5,814 nucleotides of DNA from Ignavibacteria bacterium (GTDB lineage Bacteria; Bacteroidota; Ignavibacteria; Ignavibacteriales; Melioribacteraceae). Under the pieces are notes generated by a model. That model was not told the origin of the DNA, searched no databases, and saw nothing but the letters and a program-made list of their open reading frames with translations. The position numbers were made by a program, and so were the translations under genes. Below are positions 1 to 4,976 of the stretch, in pieces. Each line of letters begins with the position of its first letter. Positions within the stretch are counted from its first letter, which is position 1. The stretch spans positions 1 to 5,814 of the forward strand of contig DAIEQT010000330.1 of the NCBI GenBank assembly GCA_027347545.1. Direction: 5' to 3'.

Positions 1-1
1 G

Positions 2-43
2 AAAGGTAGTAAATTCATATTTCAACTGCCCACAGCTGTTTAG
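2..43 (+). CDS. C-terminal end of a probable sensor histidine kinase (partial)
   Basis: The frame starting at base 2 reads KGSKFIFQLPTAV and then a TAG stop at 41-43. A Gly-rich turn followed by 'S-x-F-x-F-x-L-P' is the usual last beta strand of HATPase_c domains in sensor histidine kinases, where the protein often ends a few residues later. The rest of the gene lies outside the window. Only 13 codons are visible, so the family call rests on this one motif. The gene would converge on the ATP-grasp gene, with 50 bp (44-93) between the two stops. I see no convincing hairpin-plus-T-tract terminator in that gap. Confidence 0.5.
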   Translation, partial: KGSKFIFQLPTAV

Positions 44-93
44 GTAGTTGTATGCTTCAAATTTATTTGCGGGGGTGCTAGTATAAAAAAACC

Positions 94-1146
94 TTACTTT
101 TTCTCCGCAGCCAATTTCCTTTCATACGCCAAATCAATAATCATCTTCAGCATTTTTCTGTAGGAATAACCAGCATACTTTGCCGAGCGCATAAATCCGG
201 CGCCTTCTTGTAAATCCGGATTTGGATTCACTTCCAGCACATACAATCTGCCATCATCTTTGGAAAGTCTCATATCAACACGTGCGTAATCTCTAACGCC
301 AACAGCCCGGAAACATTGTATAGCCATTTTTTCTGCCTCAGCGCGCACTTTCTTGGTAAGTGGTGCCGGACAAATAGGGACAGTTTTATGATAAGCTTCA
401 TGAAATGGATCCCACTTAGCCTGGAAACTAACTATTGGATGTAGGTTCTTAGGCATCGCGGAAAAATCTATTTCGCTTATCGGTAATACCTTTATTTCTT
501 TATCGCCAAAAACAGCAACGTTTAATTCGCGACCAACAATAAATTCTTCTATCAGTGCCGGCTGCTTGAACGAGTTGAAAACATATTCCACACGCTTCTT
601 TAGCGCGTCCACATTGTACACAATAGAGTTATCGTCAATTCCAACGCTTGCATCTTCCCATGCGGGTTTAACAATTAACGGATAGTGAAGCCCAAGCCGG
701 AAGGATTTTTTCATATCCTTTAAAATTTTGTAATGCGGAGTTCTTATTCCAAGTGTACTCAGAATTCTTTTGGTTAAAGTTTTATTCTGACAAGTTCCCA
801 GCGCCATTGGCGGCGCTCCGGTGTAAGCAACGCCCATTAATTCCATTAAACCGGTAAAATGCATCTCCAAGCGGGGTTGATCGTTAAAAATCTCGACCAG
901 ATTAAAAACGACATCCGGCTTATTCTTATCATAATCCTTGATAAAAGTATTAAGGCTGTCCATTATGTTTAAGGTATAAGCCTCGTAGCCGGCTTTTTGA
1001 ATTGAAGAGGCGATAAAGTCAAATTCGGAGATCGGGTCTGGTGCATCTAAGCTAAAATGGGGGGTAAAATCTACATTTTTCGATTTGCTTTTGGGCATTT
1101 GATAAATTTCGGGCATTGCTTCATTATAGACAACTGCTACTTTCAT
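94..1146 (-). CDS. D-Ala-D-Ala-ligase-like ATP-grasp enzyme (amide-bond ligase)
   Basis: This is a cytoplasmic ATP-grasp ligase of about 350 residues, expected to activate a carboxylate as acyl-phosphate and join it to an amine. Residues 1-110 form the pre-ATP-grasp domain, ending in a Ddl-like 'YTGAPPMALG' segment. K122 (in NKTLTKR) and K160 (in IVKPA) are the expected ATP-binding lysines, followed by an 'EDAS-GI' loop, E200/E201 and 'GRELNV' at 205-210. The metal site is D291 (in RVDMR), E305 and N307 (in EVNPNP), with R289 matching the Ddl oxyanion-hole Arg. It lacks the N-terminal GGxSxE signature and the NTSPGMT ending of true Ddl, so the substrates are unknown. I chose ATG 1146 because GAGG lies just upstream; an in-frame TTG at 1155 would add three residues. 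It diverges from the C39-like gene. Confidence 0.85.
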   Translation of the reverse strand: MKVAVVYNEAMPEIYQMPKSKSKNVDFTPHFSLDAPDPISEFDFIASSIQKAGYEAYTLNIMDSLNTFIKDYDKNKPDVVFNLVEIFNDQPRLEMHFTGLMELMGVAYTGAPPMALGTCQNKTLTKRILSTLGIRTPHYKILKDMKKSFRLGLHYPLIVKPAWEDASVGIDDNSIVYNVDALKKRVEYVFNSFKQPALIEEFIVGRELNVAVFGDKEIKVLPISEIDFSAMPKNLHPIVSFQAKWDPFHEAYHKTVPICPAPLTKKVRAEAEKMAIQCFRAVGVRDYARVDMRLSKDDGRLYVLEVNPNPDLQEGAGFMRSAKYAGYSYRKMLKMIIDLAYERKLAAEKK

Positions 1147-1150
1147 AATC

Positions 1151-1165
1151 CTCAAAATTTTTGAG
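1151..1165. promoter_or_regulatory. Perfect 15-bp palindrome over the ATP-grasp ribosome-binding site
   Basis: CTCAAAA-T-TTTTGAG has two 7-bp arms around a single central base and lies 4 nt upstream of the ATG at 1146. On the minus strand it includes most of the GAGG Shine-Dalgarno. It is too tight to be a good RNA hairpin without opening the centre, so if functional it is more likely an operator. In AT-rich DNA such a palindrome can also arise by chance. Confidence 0.35.
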
Positions 1166-1197
1166 CCAAACTAAACAAATTCGTTTTGCTATTCAAA
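1166..1197 (-). promoter_or_regulatory. Possible Bacteroidota-type promoter for the ATP-grasp gene
   Basis: On the minus strand TTTG (1197-1194), a 20-nt spacer and TAGTTTGG (1173-1166) resemble the Bacteroidota layout TTTG-N19-21-TAnnTTTG, with one mismatch in the -7 element. Transcription would start about 10-15 nt before the ATG at 1146. This depends on the host using a Bacteroidota-like primary sigma factor, which the sequence does not show. Confidence 0.25.
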
Positions 1198-1213
1198 AGT
1201 TTTATTATTTTTG
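1185..1213 (+). promoter_or_regulatory. Possible Bacteroidota-type promoter for the C39-like gene
   Basis: TATTTTTG at 1206-1213 matches the TAnnTTTG -7 consensus exactly. TTTG at 1185-1188 could be the -33 element, although the 17-nt spacer is shorter than usual. A start near 1218-1220 would give a leader under 20 nt before the ATG at 1237. It overlaps the candidate promoter on the opposite strand, so the two genes would share a compact control region. Confidence 0.3.
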
Positions 1214-1232
1214 CTCGAAGTAACAAGAGCAA
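1211..1232 (+). promoter_or_regulatory. Inverted repeat just before the C39-like start codon
   Basis: TTGCTC (1211-1216) and GAGCAA (1227-1232) are perfect 6-bp arms around a 10-nt loop, ending 4 nt before the ATG at 1237. In RNA this stem would cover the ribosome-binding region; as DNA it could be an operator. The arms overlap the candidate -7 element. The stem is short and could be chance. Confidence 0.3.
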
Positions 1233-1236
1233 GAAA

Positions 1237-2073
1237 ATGAGTTTTTATCCTCAGCCCAACAAATATCAATGTGGACCTTTTGCGCTAAAGTATGCGTTAG
1301 TGATGCTTGGAGTGTTCAAGGATGAAGATCAAATAGGAATTATTTCCGGCAGCACTTGGTGGGCAGGCACAGATGAGTTTGGATTAACGAGAGCAGCACG
1401 GCGTTTCAATTGCAGCTTGAAACATTTTCAATCAAGCAATCCCGACGATGCACGCAGAATGTTAATTCAACATTTGAAGAAAGGATTCCCATGCATCTTG
1501 AGCGTAAAGAATTGGGAACATTGGTGCACTGTTGTAAGCTATCAGAAAGGAAAGTTTGTTGTTATTGATAGCGAGCTTGATAAAGTTGTTTCCGTTTTTA
1601 CTTCTACAAAATTATTGAAGCGCTGGAAATATGTTGAAGATGAAACTGACATCGTGAGTTTTGATGGTTATGTACTGATTCCCAAATTCAAATTTTATAC
1701 TCACGCACAATTCACTCCGGAGAAAGCTAAACTTTTGATGTATGATAAGAATGAAGACCTGGCTAATAAGTGGGACCAGTACACGAACGATTTGATTACG
1801 ATTTGCAAACCGAGAACGAAACTAAGCCAGAACATTATTTCGTTTTCCGAATTTATGCGGCGTAACGAACAGAATTTGGTTAAGCGTGTTGCAAACTGGC
1901 ATGGCGAGCCAACGTTCTCAGAGCTTAAAAAAATTCTTTCCAACATGAAATTCGTTGCAGAAGTGTATGATCTGATAATTCCGGAAGATGAAGAAAAGCG
2001 TGCAACAATTGATATTACTTCTCTGCTTATGATGTACGCTTGCGGCAAATATGGAATGAACGCGATTTACTAA
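1237..2073 (+). CDS. C39/papain-like cysteine peptidase-fold protein
   Basis: This is a predicted cytoplasmic 278-residue protein without a signal peptide. Its first ~150 residues match the C39/papain-like layout. Q6 lies six residues before C12 in 'QCGP', the spacing of the oxyanion-hole Gln and nucleophile Cys. Next come 'STWWAGTDEFGL' near 39-50, a His in 'NWEHWCTVV' (H95), and an Asp after a beta strand in 'FVVIDSELD' (D111). A full Cys-His-Asp triad is therefore visible, suggesting peptide or amide bond hydrolysis or transfer. Residues ~155-278 look helical and charged, and I do not recognise them. There is no ABC transporter attached or nearby, unlike bacteriocin-exporter C39 domains. 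I chose ATG 1237 because the domain begins right there; the in-frame TTG at 1186 would add 17 poorly family-like residues and overlap the promoter region. It diverges from the ATP-grasp gene. Confidence 0.75.
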   Translation: MSFYPQPNKYQCGPFALKYALVMLGVFKDEDQIGIISGSTWWAGTDEFGLTRAARRFNCSLKHFQSSNPDDARRMLIQHLKKGFPCILSVKNWEHWCTVVSYQKGKFVVIDSELDKVVSVFTSTKLLKRWKYVEDETDIVSFDGYVLIPKFKFYTHAQFTPEKAKLLMYDKNEDLANKWDQYTNDLITICKPRTKLSQNIISFSEFMRRNEQNLVKRVANWHGEPTFSELKKILSNMKFVAEVYDLIIPEDEEKRATIDITSLLMMYACGKYGMNAIY

Positions 2074-2076
2074 AGC

Positions 2077-2110
2077 AATTGAGAATGGATAATTGATAAT
2101 TGAGAATTCT
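2077..2110. repeat. AATTGA-type imperfect tandem repeat
   Basis: AATTGAGAAT occurs at 2077-2086 and again at 2098-2107, with ATAATTGAT between them. AT-rich arrays of this kind are, from memory, common between genes in Bacteroidota and Ignavibacteria. The core ATTGAGAA reappears in reverse orientation twice beyond the next two genes (2983-2990 and 3016-3023). It lies 3 nt after the stop of the C39-like gene. Confidence 0.6.
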
Positions 2111-2117
2111 TAAAATA

Positions 2118-2163
2118 CTTTGTGCCTTTGTGTCTCTGCGGTGATTATTTCCTTTGAATAATC
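2118..2163. repeat. 8-nt CTTTGTGN tandem element with adjoining stem-loop
   Basis: Three degenerate 8-nt units run head to tail: CTTTGTGC (2118-2125), CTTTGTGT (2126-2133) and CTCTGCGG (2134-2141). Next comes a perfect 7-bp inverted repeat, GATTATT (2143-2149) and AATAATC (2157-2163), around a 7-nt loop. From memory, 'CTTTGTGCCTTTGTG' segments recur between genes in many unrelated environmental bacteria. This element fills the middle of the 136-bp gap before the isochorismatase-fold gene. Confidence 0.5.
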
Positions 2164-2209
2164 CCAAAATAAAATCTGATTGACAATAGCAACAATTAAG
2201 AATTGATTT

Positions 2210-2767
2210 ATGAAAAGGCATCCACAAATACTTAAGAAAGAAAAAACGGCTCTGCTTGTAATTGATATTCAAGAGAGAATCCTTCCGGTTATTCATGAAG
2301 TGGAAACTGTTGTCGCCAATACCTTAAAGTTGGTAAATGGATTTCGCGTTATGAATGTTCCTATTTACTACACCGAACAATATCCAAAAGGGTTAGGCGG
2401 AACAGAAACGCGCATTAAAGAAGCATTAGGTGATTCTAAATTGTATGAGAAGCTGAGTTTTAGCTGTTTTGGCGCCGGCGATCTTTTTGATGAACTAAAG
2501 CAAAAAGGAATTGAGCAGGTTGTTGTTTGCGGAGTCGAATCTCACGTTTGTGTTCAGCAGACTGTTCTGGATTTGCTGGCAAACGGTTTTCAAGTTGATG
2601 TTGCTGCCGATGCCGTATCATCGCGTAGAAAATTTGATTACGAAATAGCACTCAATAGAATGCGTTCAAACGGTGCTGAAGTTACAGTAACGGAATCAAT
2701 CTTGTTTGAACTTCTTAATGTTTGCGGAACCGATGAGTTCAAAGCTGTATCCAAATTGGTAAAGTAA
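2210..2767 (+). CDS. Isochorismatase-fold cysteine hydrolase (YcaC/ISOC-like)
   Basis: This is a cytoplasmic 185-residue hydrolase of the isochorismatase/nicotinamidase superfamily, at full family length. The catalytic triad is visible: D19 in 'LLVIDIQER', K81 in 'YEKLSFSCF' and C114 in 'GVESHVCVQQT'. The motifs 'TEQYPKGLG' (55-63) and 'ADAVSSR' (133-139), and the ending 'TESILFELL', are those of the YcaC/ISOC1-ISOC2 branch rather than nicotinamidase or true isochorismatase. Physiological substrates in that branch are poorly known. There is no enterobactin or NAD gene nearby to suggest one. Its TAA is followed with no gap by the ATG of the small membrane protein, so the two are probably co-transcribed. 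No strong Shine-Dalgarno precedes the start. Confidence 0.88.
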   Translation: MKRHPQILKKEKTALLVIDIQERILPVIHEVETVVANTLKLVNGFRVMNVPIYYTEQYPKGLGGTETRIKEALGDSKLYEKLSFSCFGAGDLFDELKQKGIEQVVVCGVESHVCVQQTVLDLLANGFQVDVAADAVSSRRKFDYEIALNRMRSNGAEVTVTESILFELLNVCGTDEFKAVSKLVK

Positions 2768-2974
2768 ATGTTTGATAATCCCTACGCGTTTATAAGATGG
2801 ATTGCAATTTTAAGTGGAATCGCTTTGTTGATATACCGCTTTCAGCTTCTCCAAGAATTGATTAACATCTTTTCGAAAAAGAAGAATGCTAATGATGAAA
2901 TTCAAAATAAAGTTGATGAAATTCTAGATAGAAGTAGAAAACAACCGAATAGGAATGACACAAATAAAAACTGA
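2768..2974 (+). CDS. Small single-pass membrane protein of unknown function
   Basis: This 68-residue protein starts immediately after the isochorismatase-fold gene (junction TAAATG), which is the main reason to believe it is translated. Residues ~8-25 (FIRWIAILSGIALLIYRF) form one hydrophobic segment. An amphipathic helix and a highly polar, Lys/Asp/Asn-rich tail (37-68) follow. With positive residues after the segment, the tail is likely cytoplasmic. I recognise no family. It could act with the hydrolase, but position is the only evidence. Confidence 0.65.
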   Translation: MFDNPYAFIRWIAILSGIALLIYRFQLLQELINIFSKKKNANDEIQNKVDEILDRSRKQPNRNDTNKN

Positions 2975-2982
2975 GTAAACAA

Positions 2983-3023
2983 TTCTCAATCCGCCAAATA
3001 AACATGGCGGACAAGTTCTCAAT
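2983..3023. repeat. GC-rich hairpin flanked by TTCTCAAT direct repeats
   Basis: TCCGCCA (2990-2996) and TGGCGGA (3005-3011) form a perfect 7-bp inverted repeat around an 8-nt loop. TTCTCAAT lies on both sides, at 2983-2990 and 3016-3023. It sits just after the small membrane-protein gene, in a convergent junction. The stem could help end transcription, but there is no T-tract on either side, so I treat it as a dispersed palindromic repeat rather than a terminator. Confidence 0.55.
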
Positions 3024-3032
3024 TCTCCATTT

Positions 3033-3073
3033 CTCGCCTCGCTCAACACGAGCCTGCCTTGCCGGTAGGCGAG
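3033..3073. repeat. GC-rich palindromic repeat overlapping the end of the SixA-like gene
   Basis: Nested inverted repeats are present. GCCTGCC (3052-3058) pairs with GGTAGGC (3064-3070) with one G-T pair around TTGCC. CTCGCC (3033-3038) pairs with GGCGAG (3068-3073), and CTCG (3038-3041) pairs with CGAG (3049-3052). The block is much richer in GC than its surroundings. It resembles the GCCTGCC...GGCAGGC palindromes that I recall being scattered through Bacteroidota and candidate-phylum genomes. It supplies the last codons and the stop of the SixA-like gene. Confidence 0.6.
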
Positions 3074-3573
3074 TCGGAGCGGGTCAATTTTTTAGGGTAT
3101 TCAAACAAAATTAGTTTTCCACAATATCTTTCCGCTTCACTCCAAGAATTAATGATCAGTTCAAAGCCGGCAATTGCGCATGTTGGCATATCAACTACCG
3201 GCTGATTCGATAGCAGATTTGCAAAGTTTGAAATGCCTGGATTGTGTCCGAACAAAAACACAGTCTCGGCTTCATCATTTATTTCGTGAACAACTTCTGC
3301 CAAATCACGCATAGCCGCTTCATAGATGCGCGCATCACTTAGAATTTTTTCGGACGGATATTTGTATTGTGCGGCGAAAATTTCTGCAGTAGAAAAAGCC
3401 CGTGTTGCCGGACTGCTGATGATTAAATCCGGATTTACATTTTTTGATTGAAGCAGCTTTGCCATCTTTGGCGCATCTTTTATTCCGCGTTCATTTAGCG
3501 TACGTTCAAAATCAGTTTGCGATGGATCATCCCAGCTTGATTTGGCGTGGCGGATAAGGTAGAGGTATTTCAT
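3043..3573 (-). CDS. SixA-like phosphohistidine phosphatase (histidine phosphatase superfamily)
   Basis: This is a cytoplasmic 176-residue member of the histidine phosphatase (RHG) superfamily, in the SixA branch whose founding member dephosphorylates phosphohistidine on phosphorelay/PTS proteins. The catalytic 'LIRHAKSSWDD' starts at residue 6 (R8, H9 nucleophile). 'DFERTLNERG' follows at 21-30, then 'ISSPATRAFSTAE' with R58, acid region 'IYEA' (83-86), and the second His in 'FGHNPGISNF' (H110). The SixA-like core ends around 'ILFEYPKKL' (155-163). The last 13 residues, TRSDSPTGKAGSC, come from a GC-rich palindromic repeat and look like an acquired tail. It lies 19 nt downstream of the HD gene and is probably co-transcribed with it. 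The substrate here is unknown. No clear Shine-Dalgarno is seen. Confidence 0.88.
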   Translation of the reverse strand: MKYLYLIRHAKSSWDDPSQTDFERTLNERGIKDAPKMAKLLQSKNVNPDLIISSPATRAFSTAEIFAAQYKYPSEKILSDARIYEAAMRDLAEVVHEINDEAETVFLFGHNPGISNFANLLSNQPVVDMPTCAIAGFELIINSWSEAERYCGKLILFEYPKKLTRSDSPTGKAGSC

Positions 3574-3592
3574 GCGAGTTGAGGAATTGTTG

Positions 3593-4183
3593 TTATGTTA
3601 GTGAATCGAGTTGTTGCTGAAGCAAAGCTAAATTCTCATTCTGAATATCTGAAAAGGTTCTCTGTGCGTAATCAGTAAAGAAATTATGCTGCGAGACGAA
3701 CTCAATTGATTTAATCAGCCATTCGCTTTCGGTTAGTTTTCTTCTAAAGTAATGTTCAAACTCTGTTCTAAATAGATTGTTGCGATCTATAAAAGATTTT
3801 CTGCCGAGATGGCTTAAATCTGCATCACACATAATTTTTTCTAACTTGTTCTTCGGATGCTGGGGCACTTTAGTAGCCAAAATGCAGCCTAATATCTTTT
3901 CAATTTTTGCGGCATCATAGTTCTCGTTGGTTAAAAAATTGCTTGCAAACATTGCGCTTATTTCTTCATGTCCGGTGGTTTTCTCAACGTAACCTAAATC
4001 ATGAAACCAAGCGGCGATTGTAATCATTTCAAGCTCTTCCGGAAAGGCTAATTCACCATGCGCAATTTCGATTACAGATTGCACAACCTCTCTTGTATGC
4101 TCGAGATTATGATACGAATTGTACTTGGGCGATCTTTCCAAGAGCATCTTGCATGAATATTCTTCGGCAAGTTGGATAATCAT
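3593..4183 (-). CDS. Stand-alone HD-domain phosphohydrolase
   Basis: This is a predicted cytoplasmic metal-dependent HD-superfamily hydrolase of 196 residues. The metal motif is complete: H29 in 'YHNLEHTREVV', H61-D62 in 'AAWFHDLGY' and D120/D122 in 'CDADLSHLG'. A further His at 72 sits in 'GHEE', and 'ILATKVPQHPKN' lies at 101-112. The start is firm: a TAG lies in frame two codons before ATG 4183. The wording closely resembles, from memory, the N-terminal HD half of Bacteroidota proteins named 'Pycsar system effector family' (HD plus DUF5706 membrane domain). Here the protein stops after the HD domain, and the next gene starts 19 nt later, so no membrane half exists. No nucleotide cyclase is nearby. 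Function is unknown; nucleotide or phosphate-ester hydrolysis is likely. Confidence 0.82.
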   Translation of the reverse strand: MIIQLAEEYSCKMLLERSPKYNSYHNLEHTREVVQSVIEIAHGELAFPEELEMITIAAWFHDLGYVEKTTGHEEISAMFASNFLTNENYDAAKIEKILGCILATKVPQHPKNKLEKIMCDADLSHLGRKSFIDRNNLFRTEFEHYFRRKLTESEWLIKSIEFVSQHNFFTDYAQRTFSDIQNENLALLQQQLDSLT

Positions 4184-4259
4184 CAGCTATTTGCTTGGTT
4201 TGTTATACTCAAAATCAATAATTATTTAGTCATATTCTACTATAAAATCTTTATTGTGA

Positions 4260-4976
4260 TTAATGGCAGCAATCAACGTCTTGACTTTCTGTCTTTGCCG
4301 TTGGGTATTCAAATTTGGGGCTGATATAAGGTATGCCGAGATTTAATCCGCGGAGGATAAACAGTATAGCCAAAATTGCCGCAAAGGTAGGAATGAGCTT
4401 GTTGATTTTAGTCCGCATATTAAAATTGATGACTTTGCCGAGCATTGCTGTTGCAAACATTATTGGTGTTGTTCCAAGACCAAACAGAGCCATGTATAAA
4501 GCGCCTTCAAGCCAACCATTTGTAGAAACAGCTCCGGCTATTCCAACGTAAACAAATCCGCAAGGAAGTATTCCGTTTAACAAACCGATTGTTAAAAGTG
4601 AACGGTTGGTTCTTTTTCTTATTAGCTTGGAGAAATTTGTTTTCAGAAATTTTACAATGACAACATAGATACTGAGTTCCGAAACGAGGGTTTTAATTTT
4701 GCGTGGAATTAAAACGTAGAGCAGAATCAAAGCTCCTATTGCAATTGAAACATATTGCTGCAAACCAAAAAGGATTAACCTGCTGCCAAATAATCCGAAC
4801 AATGCACCGAGGACAGAGTAAGTTATAATTCTTCCCAAGTTATAAAGCAGTCTCCCCAGAAAAATCTGAAGTTTACTTTCGCCCAAAACCGGAAGTGCTA
4901 AAGCAATCGGTCCGCACATACCAACGCAATGTAAACTCCCAACAAACCCAACTATAAATCCGGTCCAGACTTCCAT
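4260..4976 (-). CDS. DsbD_2/'SafE'-type membrane protein of the cbb3 oxidase cluster
   Basis: This 238-residue inner-membrane protein has about six hydrophobic segments (roughly 5-30, 42-63, 66-90, 127-150, 156-180 and 194-210). Two internal motifs mark the DsbD_2 family (PF13386), often labelled sulfite exporter TauE/SafE: 'SLHCVGMCGP' (H16, C17, C21) and 'GILPCGFVY' (C139). 'ILRGLNLGIPYISP' at 207-220 is also typical. The polar tail ends in D-C-C-H (C236, C237, H238), a potential metal or thiol site. Its ATG overlaps the ccoH stop by 1 nt, which ties it to cbb3 oxidase assembly. A role in copper or reductant handling is therefore likelier than sulfite export, but this is inferred from context. 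A 76-bp AT-rich gap follows, with no convincing terminator or promoter. Confidence 0.85.
   Translation of the reverse strand: MEVWTGFIVGFVGSLHCVGMCGPIALALPVLGESKLQIFLGRLLYNLGRIITYSVLGALFGLFGSRLILFGLQQYVSIAIGALILLYVLIPRKIKTLVSELSIYVVIVKFLKTNFSKLIRKRTNRSLLTIGLLNGILPCGFVYVGIAGAVSTNGWLEGALYMALFGLGTTPIMFATAMLGKVINFNMRTKINKLIPTFAAILAILFILRGLNLGIPYISPKFEYPTAKTESQDVDCCH

Noticed and set aside
94..1146. Annotation of the ATP-grasp gene as ddl
   Set aside because: The GGxSxE and NTSPGMT substrate signatures of D-Ala-D-Ala ligase are missing, and there are no cell-wall genes nearby.
1186..1236. TTG start at 1186 for the C39-like gene
   Set aside because: It would add 17 residues ahead of a domain that starts cleanly at ATG 1237, and would run through the candidate promoter and inverted repeat.
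2180..2208. TTGACA at 2180-2185 as a -35 box for the hydrolase gene
   Set aside because: There is no acceptable -10 box 16-18 nt downstream, and the start codon is only 24 nt away.
1701..2296. Two minus-strand open frames (1701-2048 and 2027-2296)
   Set aside because: They lie antisense to the C39-like gene, the repeat-filled gap and the start of the hydrolase gene. The proteins are low in recognisable motifs, and part of one is simply the translated AATTGA and CTTTGTG repeats.
2990..3011. TCCGCCA/TGGCGGA stem as an intrinsic terminator
   Set aside because: The stem is good, but neither side has a T-tract; a dispersed palindromic repeat explains it better.
3593..4183. Pycsar defence system
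   Set aside because: There is no nucleotide cyclase and no DUF5706 membrane domain; only the HD domain resemblance remains.
4184..4259. Promoter or terminator in the AT-rich gap between the DsbD_2 and HD genes
   Set aside because: Only weak matches (ATAAA/TTTAT mini-stem, TGATTTTG, TATAAC without a -35) that are expected by chance in AT-rich DNA.
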